From Plantago major (lineage: Eukaryota > Streptophyta > Magnoliopsida > Lamiales > Plantaginaceae): DNA of 64,000 nt. The stretch lies in contig CM048844.1 in the NCBI GenBank assembly GCA_026545765.1, positions 744,001 to 808,000 of the forward strand, given 5' to 3'. The notes under the pieces are model-generated. The model worked only from the letters and a program-made list of their open reading frames with translations, had not been told where the DNA came from and ran no database searches. The position numbers were made by a program, and so were the translations under genes. Below are positions 43,692 to 54,964 of the stretch, piece by piece. Each line of letters starts with the position of its first letter. Within the stretch, counting starts at the first letter, position 1.

Positions 43692-43885
43692 TCTGAGCAA
43701 TTTTGATCTGAAAAAAATATGATACATGGTTAAAACCGATGGAAACGAAACTTACCAATTCGAAAGCATTGATCTTTAAATTATAAAAGCAAAAGCAAGA
43801 AGAAGCATACATAAACTTTGATAATGATTTGTGGTGATCGGAAGGCTAAGGAAACTTACGGGATGTTTCTCGGCGATATTTGCAG
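43692..43885 (-). promoter_or_regulatory. 5' UTR exon and intron of the SWEET-like gene
   Basis: On the minus strand a CTCTGCAAATATCGCCGAG leader ends at a CCCGTAAGT donor near 43861. The first coding exon begins after TTTTTTTCAG at 43708. A leader intron before the ATG is plausible; the cap site is unknown. Confidence 0.45.
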
Positions 43886-44968
43886 AGCAAAATTGGGGCT
43901 CTGATTTAATTATTTTACTTTCTGAAAGAGTATTGGATTAATCAGGACTCTTTTTTTTTTAAAAAAAAAAAGTAATTTGGAATCTCATAACTTAAGAGTG
44001 TTTCTGTAGAGTTCATTATGAGAGTCTGGAGAGTCCATGCCAAATATAGAAAAAGACGTAGCAAATTAGACAACAACATTCGGCAGGATCCATTTGCATC
44101 AAGATATTTAACCCGTTTTCTACCAAACCGGATCCGCTAATTGTTGAATTTTGACAAATAATTATCAAATTTTATTTAAAACCGGAGTTACCATTCGTAT
44201 ATATTTTGTATACTACTACAACTCTAATTTTAATTCTATAATAATTAGAATGGAATTAAGAGAATATTATTATTATATTAGATAGGCAGAATCCTATCTT
44301 ACAGAAGAATCCATGCTCGAATGAATTAGAAATAACCCAACAAAACGATTAAATTAAAAAAATGAAAAAGAAAGAATAAAGAATAAGTCTTCAAAGCACC
44401 ATGAATTTGCTGAGATGAATGATGACAAGCTCTTCTGAACTTAACAAACAAGAAATGCTCTACAGGTCCTTCTCTTTCACCCTGCAAAAGCTCCATTATG
44501 GTCTACCGTTACAAAATTCAACAGTCATTTTCTCACTTATAAATTGGTCTCAGAATCAGTAAGGAAGAGCACACTGAAATAGCCTTTCTTTTCTTCTTCC
44601 TACTGTTCTTTCTCCTTCCCTGTATTCGCATAAACCGAGCATCTGTTTCTGTTTGCCGAAAATTGCTAGCTTGTGCGGCTAGTAGTTTTAGTCAATCGTT
44701 GTATCTGGGAGGCAAACGCTCAACGTCTCAAGCATCATAGGTGAGAGGACGTATTTGTTTTAAGGAATATGTGCAAACACAGACCTCGATTCCAATTACT
44801 AAAGTCGGTTTGATTAATTTTGTCTATTTTATCTTTGAATTCATATTTTTCTGCCTAACAAAACACAAGGACGCCTAGATGTGGAAGGAACTCAATCACT
44901 TCAAGTGATAAGATGCGGTGAGCAGGTGAGGGTCCCGTGGACCATGGTCAATAACTAATAGTAGTATC
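43886..44968. other. Intergenic, A/T-rich; one promoter-like stretch
   Basis: No coding gene seen. At 44535-44760 (plus strand) a TATAAATTGG box is followed by a CT-rich leader-like stretch and ATAGGTGAGAGG, which would fit a non-coding first exon with a donor. No matching coding exon was found downstream. Confidence 0.4.
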
Positions 44969-45368
44969 TAGGGCTGTTAAACGAGCCGAGCCGAGCCGAG
45001 TATTGTGATACTCGACTCGAGCTCGAGCTCAAACGAGCCGAGCCCGAGCTCGGCTCGTTAACAAAACGAGTAAAAAAAACGGGCTTGAGCTCGAGCTCGA
45101 GTAACATGTAACGAGCTCGAGCTCGGCTCGAACTCGAAAAATTACGAGCTTTAACGAGCCTTATCGAGCTTTAACGAGCTTTATCTATAAAAATATTAAA
45201 AATATGTATAAAAAATATAAATTTATTAAAAAAATTACTCTTAACGAGCTTTATCGAGCCGAGCCGAGCTCGGCTCGATAACGAAACGAGCATGAAGTCA
45301 GGCTCGGCTCGAAATAGCTTATCGAACCGAGCCGAGCCGAGCCGAGCCCTCGGTAAGGTTCGACTCGC
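44969..45368. mobile_element. hAT-like non-autonomous DNA element rich in GAGCTCG/GAGCCGAGC
   Basis: 400 bp starting TAGGGCTGTTAAACGAGCC. It is filled with self-complementary GAGCCGAGC, GAGCTCGAGCTCG and CGAGCTTTA words around an A/T-rich core. TAGTATC flanks it on both sides (44962-44968 and 45369-45375), which is 7 of the 8 bp expected for a hAT target duplication. No transposase. The terminal inverted repeats are not clean, so the superfamily call is tentative. Confidence 0.6.
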
Positions 45369-45375
45369 TAGTATC

Positions 45376-46950
45376 ATTTTGTTCCTGTTAGTGATACAAC
45401 AAAGTAACTCATGATTATGTAAAAATTGCGTGGTACATTCTTACCATGAAATTTCATTCAGTGGTTAAATTCTAAGATTTCTAAGTTTTTTTTCATTCTT
45501 AATAAACCACAAAATTTGTAAGAATTTACTGGTAATAGGAAGAACCGGTAAAAGTTGAAATAGAAAGGAAGTTGACAGCTTGAACTTGCTCAAACTAAAA
45601 CAATCAACAATTAATTATTAGACACGAATATATACCTCCATATTCTTCAATCCGCAAGTGATAATCAATGTTGTCGATCTCTAACACAAAATCACAACTG
45701 CGATGTGAAGATTCTTAGGCTTCAGAAATCGATATACAAACTCTATTAATTCTGGCACACTCCACAGGGCCTCGGCGTGGACCAATTTGTTGTAGTTGTA
45801 ACGTATTCCCCATAAAAATGACAGCAGATGGTTGGTGGTTTTAGAGAGAGAAAGAAGGAGAAGATGAGATAAAATGAATGACATAATAAAATAAAATAAA
45901 ATAAAAATGAAAAATGGGTATATATAGGGTATCCAATTGAGTTGGATACGGGTAAAATCCACTGACCCGACCCGCGAATTTGTAAATGGTCATTATATAA
46001 GTTGACAATTAGCATACAGAACTCAACAGACTCTCGGACTCTCATATTTAAGGTAGACCTTTTTAAGTCTTTGTAAATCTGAAATGTGCAATTACACACA
46101 TTTTTTTTTTTTTGTAAATATTCATATTATGCCTAACTACTTGTTTCGGTGTTTCACATGGTACAAATATGCCGACTAAGAGGATTTACGCTTAATCTGT
46201 TGATATATAATATCAAGTTGTACGACATCCAATGTAGGCACATGACCCACCATTGCTAAGTTTATTTAAAGTACTAGTAAAACATTGTACAAGATCAATT
46301 TTCAAGATAACGAAGTTTTGAGGGTCGAAAGTAGTTCGGAAGAGAAAAATGCAACATGGGAGCCACAAGTCGAACATGGCAACAAAGTTACCGATCCAGG
46401 GGGTGGCGACTGCCACCCCCAACATTTTCATTTTCTTTATTATTATAGGCATATTTTAAAATTATATGTTCCGCAACCCCTAAATTTTTTAGTTAGTACA
46501 TTTTTTTTATCTGACTTTATAATCAAATAAGTTCAGGTTATAAATTTGATAAAATTAATCGTAAATCTCTTGATATACGGTCTTATGCTGATAAAAGAGA
46601 AGGAAAAACATTACACTTATATTTAAAAACATTAGATATTTTACCAAAACATCGGTGTATATGTATATACATATTTTTTTTGAAACAAAATATATTAGAG
46701 CATTCAAACGTTTACATAAATGTACTTAAAAAAATCAATATGTCTCTCACTAATACGCGTCTATTCAAGATTTTGTAATTGAATAGATGTTTTACTAATT
46801 AACTAATTTAAGAGGGTTATACGGATAATTTTTATACTTTTGGAGAAAGTTCTAAGCGTGAATTTTGAGTTACGAAAATTGTATAGATAAGACTGCAGAG
46901 TTCGATGTAGGATGACTTCTTGTCTATCAATTTGATATTGCATATTCACT
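45376..46950. other. Intergenic, A/T-rich, no gene recognised
   Basis: Short open stretches only. It holds an AAAAT microsatellite near 45885-45905, a T-run near 46100-46112, and a perfect GC-rich palindrome at 46399-46420 in an A/T-rich background. Confidence 0.5.
46399..46420. repeat. Perfect GC-rich palindrome
   Basis: GGGGGTGGC and GCCACCCCC with a four-base loop GACT. It is the only strongly GC-rich point for several hundred bases. It may be the end of a small DNA element; no partner end was found. Confidence 0.5.
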
Positions 46951-46955
46951 ACAAT

Positions 46956-47146
46956 AAAATAAGGCAATTGTAAGGAAATACTTACCAATGAAGTAAAATC
47001 CATTGGTAATGTCCTTATTAGCGAGGAATATATAGTTGGTAAAATATATTAGGAGGAAATATCATACTAGATAATGCAATATTCGTTTGTAATATAATCA
47101 CCAACAAAATTCAATTCCTTGGTGAACGAACTATCAAGGGACATTG
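46956..47146 (+). mobile_element. CACTA-like element fragment (left part)
   Basis: Begins CACTACAATAAAATAAGG, close to the CACTACAA terminus of plant CACTA transposons. It continues with rhythmic ACCAATG / CCTTGGTGA words. It is interrupted at 47147 by an LTR element. Similar rhythmic sequence (ACCAAGGAAAGG) flanks the partner LTR at 57330-57391. No transposase; small non-autonomous element inferred. Confidence 0.5.
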
Positions 47147-47463
47147 TGATGTAGCGTGCATGTTGGATACAGGAAGGATAAACTCAAAACTTGTTGATTC
47201 AGCGGAATATTGAGAATTGATGGATCAAGATTCGTTGATTCATAGGAATACCGAAAATTGACAGATTTGGAGGAACACCTCTATTTTTAATATAATATCT
47301 TAAAACTAATCTGACAAAACAATGAAAAAATACTTAAATAATAAATCTTAACCCTAACTGCTACCAACATACGTAAATAACAAAAAGGTCCTAATAAATA
47401 AAGAAAACGCAACTTTGACTCTTGACATTCTACATATAATTTAACGACATTTACTCCACATCA
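47147..47463 (-). repeat. Short LTR (family G), minus orientation
   Basis: 317 bp, TGATGTGGAGTAAATG to GCTACATCA on the minus strand. It is a near copy of 57392-57719, which faces the other way. Its outer flank (CATTG) is the reverse complement of the CAATG flanking the partner. On its inner side is a purine-biased AGAGAA stretch, so this was the 3' LTR. Confidence 0.8.
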
Positions 47464-47785
47464 TTCTCTCAAGGACAGAAAAGATTCATCCTCGAATCAT
47501 AAGCCGCATCATCATCAGTTGAAGAATCACATGCAAAAGCAAACCATGTGGAAACACAGACTGATCATCCACAAGTCTAATCAATTCCATAGCCTAGTCA
47601 TTCTTTCCTCTATCAAATAGATGACGGACATCGTCAATAAACTCTAACACACATGGGTGTATGGAATGCTGGTTACTTTGGTATCGCATGTTATCTATGT
47701 GGATCATGGCGAAGACATCTATCTCCCCCAGTGATGAATGCAAAAGTGGGTCTTGTTGTTACAGACATGTGTCCAATCCGTTAAG
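47464..47785 (-). pseudogene. Internal piece of LTR element G, coding-like, not recognised
   Basis: The minus strand reads like protein for about 90 residues (for example IDVFAMIHIDNMRYQSNQHS and LEFIDDVRHLFDRG) up to the LTR. It contains no gag, RT or integrase motif. The element looks small and non-autonomous, perhaps carrying a captured host exon. Broken. Confidence 0.45.
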
Positions 47786-48526
47786 GGCGCCATAAGAGTG
47801 TGTCCTAAAGCGCATCACGGCTTAACCAGCCAATTCAGTACTAGTCCGACCTCACATGGTCCGCCCAAAGTGAATCGACCAGTACACTAAAGTCACTACA
47901 CCAGCTAGTCCGAGCTAGCTGGGAAAAGGACTCCTAAACCTGGCTACGTCAGTACAGAGATGCCAAACGGACCGGACGAGAGAATCTCGGACGCCACCAT
48001 CACGATAAGACCAAAGTATAACAGAACCACTGAGATACTTCCGTGAAACTCTAGGCTCGGACATCCAGAGTTACCCAAGGGCAGATCAACTAAGCAAACG
48101 GATCTGTCCGAGGGACTAACGCGGACCCAACAGGCGGAACAGTACTCTCAGAGGGAAAAGGTTCAAACTACCCTCCCAGGGCCACTTTCCGGTGTTGGAT
48201 CACTGTTCACTAATGGGCCATGGGCTGAAGGTAGCATTGGTGTCCAAATCTGAATCATACACTTGCATCATCTTATGAACCTCTTCTTAAGTACATGATA
48301 ATTATAAATATGGCTCAAGGTCCAAGACCTTAAGGTGAGTGATAAGCAATATCAAAGTAACAATCCCTAAGTTAAGCTATTACATAGAGAGCCTCCAACT
48401 CTCTTTCGAGTAAAGTCTCTTACCGGATTGACCTTGGCAATCCGGACTCCCAGTTCTAACCCCCCCCCCCCCCCCACTTAGTCCTTTCAGGTGCTCTAGC
48501 TCGGACCAGGCACGCTTCGGACTTCA
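47786..48526 (+). repeat. LTR-like GC-rich sequence, Tat-type composition
   Basis: About 740 bp rich in CGGAC, GTCCGA and TCGGAC words like the Tat LTRs. It has a TATAAATA at 48303-48310 and a C-run at 48462-48476. It interrupts element G and stops at the extra gene of copy C. It is probably a solo or cut LTR of a related Tat family; ends not resolved. Confidence 0.45.
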
Positions 48527-48544
48527 ATGTACCATCCTCTTCTT

Positions 48545-50377
48545 AGAAAGGAAAGAAACCAGTCCATGAGATGGTTGCTGGACTAGACACAATCGATGAG
48601 AATGTCCAAGAGGATGAAGATCACTGGGCTGATTACTCAGATGATGAAGAAGACAAGACTTTGGCAGAGCACCGCAATGAACATCTAGCGTTTTCTCACT
48701 TGAAAAGGAAGCTGGTTGCTCCTGCAATATTCAGCAAACTGCCAAATGTCCACTCCAATGAATATATGAACATATACCAAGTACTGGCTCATCTAAAAAA
48801 GGAGTTGTCTTCACAGAACAAGGAAGTAATTGCCTCCGTCCCCTCTGAAATGAAGAAGTTCATTGAGCTCATCACTCAGAGAACAACTAGCATAGTCATT
48901 GCTCAGAAAGATAATGATGATAAGGGGACGATGATGCTCTTTAGAAAAAAGCTTTTTTCAAGCAAGTTTACTTTCCGGAAAAGATGCTATCCTAGGCCCA
49001 TTGGCAGAGCTCACTGATAAGGAAAATGGACTTATCAAGCAAAATCAGGAGCTCAAGGCTGAACTTCAGAAGTTGGTCACTACCTATAACTGCTTACAAG
49101 GACATTTTGAGTCTCTCTCAGATTCCTTTGTGAGACTTAGTCATCCAACAATGACTAAGGGGGAAGGATTGTACAAATCTGGACCTCAAAGTCAGGGGGA
49201 ATGGGAAGAAGGAGAAGGAAACAAGAAGAAATCTGGAGCTGGTGCTGCTCAGAAAGGAAGAGGAAACAAGAAAACTTCCCAGCCACCACTCAAGATAAAT
49301 GAGCCCTCCTCAAGTCGAGCTGCTTTGCAAATAGTAGCTACTTCCCAGAAACCTACTGAAGGAACTGCAATGATAACAAGGGCCATGGCACAGAAACCTC
49401 CAAGGAGTACCAAGGCTCCAAGGAGAAGACAAGTTAAAGGGATTGATGAATCTTCTTCTGAAGAAGAAGAAGGTCAAATCAAGTCCCTGGGCAATGAAGA
49501 AGGCTGTAAAACTCGCACAAGATTTAATCTTGATGATGATGAAGAAACTGATGAAGATGAAGCTCCTCTTCACAGAAAAAGAAAAATTGAAAGCCTAATT
49601 GAGCCCATAGCTGCAAAACCCCTAGCAGCTAAAACACCCTCTGGAAATACCAAGTCTATCCAGGGTGGTTCTTCAAGCAACAACCCCAAAGAGAATTCAA
49701 GACAGAAAAGGAACAGAATGAGAGCTGAACAAAGACAAAGTCAACTTTCACTCAGGCCAGAAGAAGGCAAAATTGAGTATGTGAAGAATGACAACAATTC
49801 CTCTGTCTACAGGTGCATCAATCAGAAAAATGGCTATTGGATTCTGGAACTTAAGCATCTACTGGTAAACTCAAGATTTCCAGATCCAATCCATAAACAG
49901 CTCATGGCATGGAGAAAAGATAAGCCAATTTTGATCAACACCAATCATGTAAAAGCCTGGTTGGACTTTGAAGTTATCAAGAGAACTGAAGCCATGAGAA
50001 AGGACCAATCTGATGAATGTCCATATGGAAAGCCAGATGATGTGCACAGAATTCCGAATATCACAGGAACAGGCACAAGAGCAAGACTTTATGTGGAACC
50101 CTATGAGTCGTTCTATCTAACTGAAGATCAATACAAGGGTGACATCAGATATCTGAAGATTATCTATGATTACTTCAAGCTTTCAGATATCAGAATAGAG
50201 CATGCCTGGAAGTGGGGAAAGTATATGTGGGTCAAGCACTTTGTCAAGAAAAATCCTACTAAAACCTACAAAGAAGTCTGTGGATTTGCCAGAGACACTG
50301 AGATGCTCGTCAGAACACTTCTCTATGATTATTCTGAAGACATCAAAAGGTTTGGAGATAGGAAATTTGCAGAGTGA
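48545..50377 (+). pseudogene. Element C extra gene, 3' part with conserved C-terminal domain
   Basis: Acidic and helical block (EDEDHWADYSDDEEDKTLAEH, SSQNKEVIASVPSEMKKF) followed by a basic Gly/Lys-rich segment (KSGAGAAQKGRGNKK). Next come the motif PLAAKTPSGNTKSIQG and the C-terminal domain (49780-50377) with YWILELKHLLVNSRFPDPIH, CPYGKPDDVHR, YESFYLTEDQY, HAWKWGKYMWVKHFVKKN and CGFARDTEM. The final domain is open from 49001 to the stop, the longest intact version in the window. Function unknown. Confidence 0.8.
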
Positions 50378-50768
50378 TCCATAGAAATACTATTGAAGAC
50401 TTGAAGATTTGATGACTTGAAGACTAGTCTATTAGGATGTTTACTTGGAGCTTGGTTACTCCTGTTGTCCTAATTTACTATGTAATTTTTGTTGTATTTT
50501 TGCTGACTGAGCTAAAACTGTATTATGTATTAAAGTTATCTGTAATCTTTCATTGTAACTTATCTGATGAACTTACTCTCAGATATTATTCTATAAAAGA
50601 TAACTTGTCAGCAAAGATCACACCTTGTGATTTGGTTGATGTTTACTTTCTGCACTTAATTAAATGAACTGAAAAATCATAAGAAATGATTAAGTGGTGG
50701 ATTGTTTCCTCATCCAGATTTGTAATAGGATAGATAGTCATCGTTGACTGATCAAAATGGGGGAAATT
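50378..50768 (+). other. Element C 3' spacer and polypurine tract
   Basis: Spacer ending ATGGGGGAAATT right before the LTR, as in A and B. Contains AATGATTAAGTGG-type sequence shared with A (26.8 kb) and B (28.64 kb). Confidence 0.8.
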
Positions 50769-52497
50769 TGTTAGATATTTTTGTTAGGAATATCTGTTTA
50801 GATTTTGATCAGTAACATGATGACTTATCTTAGTTTCAGAAAGGTGATTAGTACTCTTAGTTCACTTGAACATTGTAAAAGAGGAAACCAACTTAGTATG
50901 ATAGTCTAGCTAATTTTGTATAGGATGTTAGGTCTCAAAATGTAATTTTTATTTTATGAAGAGAAGACCAAGAAGAAGACATCCAAGCAGAACAAGTTCA
51001 ACGACATTGAAGATTTGAAGACTGCACAAGATTACTGAAATGTTTTTCAGATACCTATGATCAGATATCAGAAAGACACAATTTGGTTCTAAAATGAACA
51101 AGTGTCTTGAAGAGATATCTGAGTACCGGAACGTTTCTGAAAACCAGGAAAGTGCCCACAGATATCTACTCTCAGATACCTTGAGCTTTAACCACATTTC
51201 TGAAAAAGAAATATATATATATTGCAAACAAATTTGTTTCAATAAAAAGTGGTATCTGAAGTTGAAGATAAGGACGTGCAAAGAATCAGAGAAATCTGAT
51301 CAAGGTAGTCTCTGATACAAAGCATAGTTCCGTTGGCACTACATGACAAAAGTATAGTACAAATGCATTAAATGCACGGACATAGATGTCTGAACAAAAG
51401 CAACGGTAGCTTCTGAAGAAGAAGACAAACCTGCTACAGTACTATACACAGATATCAATAGTTTGAATTTGATTTAAGCCTAACGGATACTATTCAAACG
51501 GCACTCAAATTCATCTATAAATATCAACACTTAGACTGCTTGAGAACACACCTTAGACACACAACCTGAAGAACTTACATTGAACATATCTTACTCTCTC
51601 AAGCAAATTACTTACTCTCAAGCTTTCTGTTGCGACCAAAGCTCTTGATTCTAAGTAGCACTAAAGTTCTAAGTGTCCTGATCCTAAACAAGCACAACTA
51701 TCTGTGAAAGAGTTGAATCAAAAGATCAAGTATCTGAGATTCATTCTCTTGAACATTTATCTAAGACTTGGGTCAGTAAAAAGAACAAGATACCATACAT
51801 TGAAAAGTGTATTAAGTATACTTGATTCACAGAGCTATCTGATTAACTGAAAAGTTAACAAAGAAGCTCACCTGACAACTCAAACCGAAACCAACACCAT
51901 AACTGGCGTGGAGTACATGAAGTACTTAGTTTGGAAAATCAGGGAATAACTCCAAGGTTAACGGAGTAGAGGAAGTACTTGATTTGGGAAACTAAGGAAT
52001 AACTCCAAGGTTATTGAGCACAGGAAGTACTTAGCTTGGGAAGCTAGGGAATAGCTCAAAAAAGTTTCTGAGTACAGGAAGTACTTGGCTGAGAAAGCCG
52101 GGGAACAACTCAGGGGGAACATTTGGTTGGGAACCATTTGTTTAAGGAATCTTAGAATAGGATTTTTGTAAGGTGACCTCAATTATCTGTTCTAGTGAAT
52201 TCTAGGTCTCTGGAAGACCTAAGTGGATTAGTTGGAGGATTACGCCACCTCTAGATACCACTATACTTGCTGTGTTATTTACTATTCTGTACTTACATTT
52301 CAGCAACACACACACACACACACACACACTTTAATTGTTTCTGCACTTATCTATCTTAAGTCTTCCGCGCTCTGAATCTAAGTATCAGATATCTTCACAG
52401 ATATCTGAGAAATTGTGTTTATCGACAAAAGTTGAAAAAGACTATTCACCCCCCCCCCCCCCTCTAGTCTTTTACTTTGCTGTTATCTGGACCAACA
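50769..52497 (+). repeat. Complete SIRE-like LTR (element C)
   Basis: 1729 bp, TGTTAG to GACCAACA, the longest full copy in the window and the reference for the others. It carries about four 55 bp units (51905-52110), an AC microsatellite (about 52304-52330) and a C-run (about 52449-52462). Confidence 0.92.
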
Positions 52498-53219
52498 CTT
52501 TATATAATGCTCGGGATTAGGTTCGTAAGATGACTTACCTCTTATATGTGGATGTGTGCCCTATTTATAGGCTTTCTTCAAAGTGGAAGGCTTCCCTAGG
52601 ATCGTGCCAAGTGTAAGGCTCCGGTTGTGCCACCAAGTCATGTTTTAGGCCCATAGCCCAATAATGATACTTAGCCCATGCCATTTTGGGCTTCTAGGGG
52701 GAGTTTAGTCATTATTGGAAGAGTTTTGGAGGGTGTAACATAGTCTGCCGAGATCCGAGGTTCGGAGAGGTTGGTGCGGACGCATGGTCGGACCGTATTG
52801 GGTTGTCAGATGAGGAAGCCCTTCTAAGCCTGCCCAACTCTTCCGATTCGGACCTCAAGGTTCGGATCCCCTACTCTCTGGTGCATGTCTGCTTGGTTGA
52901 TTGTGGGATTGTCATACTGGATCCAAGTGTACGTCCGTATCGGAGGCCGTAGGTCGGAGACCGTACTGTTCAAGCACTGTGTCTCCTTTTCTAGAGAGGC
53001 TCGGACCCAGGTGGGTCGGACCTGAGACTCCTGGGTCCGACCTAGTAGGCTTTAGATCTTTTGTTCCTCTCTTCTAAGGTGGGTCGGACCATGGTTGGTC
53101 TGCCCGGATCGGACCCTTGGTTCGGGCTAATGTGTCTCGGATCCATTAGATGACTTATGACGACTTAGAATTCGTTCCAAGGGCTCCTATGACGGATTGG
53201 ACATATTTTCGTATCAACA
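52498..53219 (-). repeat. Tat LTR fragment
   Basis: Clearly homologous to the 3' 70 percent of the LTR 8652-9592 as written on the plus strand, including CCCATAGCCCAATAATGAT and the end ATCAACA. It is more diverged than the two LTRs of the intact element, so it comes from an older copy. Its left part is missing at the join with the SIRE-like LTR. Confidence 0.85.
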
Positions 53220-53600
53220 AATAGGGCTGCCACAATCCACATATGTCGACAAGGTAGGAAACGCTTTAACATGGATGGTTCCAATTAAAGGGTTCTTACC
53301 AGCTGGGCATGGCATGGCCCTCACTTCGAAGGATAATCCTTCTACTGAAGAGGAAGGCCAAATCATGAAGAGGATCCCATAGGCGTCCGCTATAGGATCT
53401 ATCATGTATGCCATAAACTGCACAAGGCCACATGTGGCTTATGCACTTAGCTGTACTTGTCAACACCAACATAATCCAGGAATGAAACACTGGATTGCTG
53501 TAAAGGCAATTCTTTAGTATCTTAGATGAACTAAGAATTCCTTCTTGGTATATGGTGGACAACGAGAGTAGAAATTTGATGACGCTGGAAATTGCACCGT
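53220..53600 (+). pseudogene. Copia RT C-terminus and RNase H start
   Basis: GLPQSTYVDKV, PSTEEEGQIMKRIP, ASAIGSIMYAI, CTRPHVAYALS and HWIAVKAIL are the usual wording of the end of Copia RT and the linker to RNase H. Fossil. Confidence 0.75.
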
Positions 53601-53602
53601 CA

Positions 53603-54503
53603 TCTTGTCTTTTTTTCGCTCCTTTGTTATCCTTTAGCTCCACTTTTGTTAGATTTCATAGAATAGAATCATGTTTCGTGTCTTTTGTGTGTATAGGTAC
53701 TTAGGTACATAAATGGAGTAAATGGGGCTCGATTGTTGGATATATCGCTCATGTTGGACATCGTCGATGTTCCACGGATCTCCAAGGAAGTGCCCAAAGT
53801 GCACAGTCGAGAGATTGGGCCTCAAGAAGTCAGGTGGGCTCAGCCCAGCGAAACAGGACCTCAGACGGACCATCTGGACGGTGCGTTTGAGGCCCTGTTG
53901 ACGAATATCATCATTAAACTCTCAATTTTCAGTTACAACTCTATATTAACTCCATATTGTAACCCCCATAGACACATTCTCAGATATGGGACTGAGACCA
54001 AACACTCTCCGACTTGGGGATGCGTACAAGGCGGTGGTAGATGCGTAGAGGTGGATTAGTATTGAGTTGCTTCGACAGGTGATGCGAGTTGATTCGGCCC
54101 CATGGTGACAGTGCGGTACGTGCCATTGAAGAATCGAGGAATCCACCGACTGGAGATTAGATACTTGACCCGTGCGTTTGAGCCGGGAGACCCCCATCCT
54201 AACACTATCCGAGGTCCCTTGCGTATCCATCCTGGCACATTGGGTTGTGCCCGGTAGTTTGTTTGTAATCTTTCCCTTATCTTTGAATATACTCTTTCTA
54301 TCAATCATTCATATTTGCTTCATACTTGCTTGGATACTCGTGCTTGCTCGATTATTGATTCTAGACATTACACCGTTAAAGCCTCGTTTAGGTCCATAGA
54401 GAACAACACTCAGGATTAACTTATTTCTATACACAAATCAATTTCGTATAGTGATTCGTTAGTCTTTGGCTAAACAAACAAATAATAATTTGGTGATTTA
54501 ACA
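53603..54503 (-). repeat. Nested LTR-like insert in the Copia RNase H
   Basis: About 0.9 kb that splits the RNase H region. CGTCATC stands at both edges (53598-53604 and 54504-54510), consistent with a target duplication. On the minus strand it begins TGTTAAATCACC. It has no coding region and is probably a solo LTR. The far end lacks a clean CA, so the boundaries are tentative. Confidence 0.55.
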
Positions 54504-54510
54504 CGTCATC

Positions 54511-54950
54511 ACTAATTGAGTGGTTATGTCGGTACTGGTTTCCAATCTGACCTAGACGACCATAAAACACAAACTGGGTATGTGTTTACACTCAATGGTG
54601 GGGCCGTCACTTGAAAGAGCTTAGAGCAACCCACCATGATCGATTCTAAATTGAATCCGAGTAAATTGCGGTTACAGAAGCCTCTAGGAGGTTGTATGGA
54701 TTTTTGAATTCCTGAAAGGAACTAGGGGTAGTTCCTAATAGTAATCCTATAAAGTTCTAATGCGACAACGAAGGCGTTGTTGCACAAGCAAAGGAACCAA
54801 GATCCACAAACAGAACAAGCATGTACTTTGGAGTTATCATCTGCTTAGAGAGATGATAGCTAGAGGAGAAGTATCTATAAGACGAGTACCCACTGAGGAA
54901 AGTTTGGCAAACCCTTTCACGGTGTTAGACACGTAGGTGATTGGCTCTAG
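54511..54950 (+). pseudogene. Copia RNase H, rest
   Basis: Continues RNase H: GYVGTGFQSDLDDHKTQTGY, VFTLNGGAVT, then CDNEGVVAQAKEPRS-like wording and the terminal AGPLTKPL-like region, badly worn. The polypurine tract follows. Confidence 0.65.
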
Positions 54951-54964
54951 GCCAAGTGGGAGAT

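Larger units (their letters stand above)
48527..52497 (+). mobile_element. SIRE-like Copia element C: 3' half (extra gene end and 3' LTR)
   Basis: Starts abruptly inside the extra gene at the point where copy D (58361, minus) stops. It continues to a polypurine tract (50755-50768) and a full 1729 bp LTR. It is very similar to B. I read C and D as two halves of one element split by an inversion. Broken. Confidence 0.85.

Noticed and set aside
44535-44770. Independent host gene promoter and first exon
   Set aside because: TATA and donor-like signals are present, but no coding exon follows before the hAT-like element and A/T-rich sequence; kept only as a note.
44982-45360. Regular GAGCCGAGC repeats as a CRISPR or satellite array
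   Set aside because: Plant context, no fixed unit or spacers, and the whole block has a target-type duplication at its edges.
45171-45377. 68-codon frame in the GAGCTCG element
   Set aside because: Arises from the repeated words; composition is that of the repeat, not of a protein.
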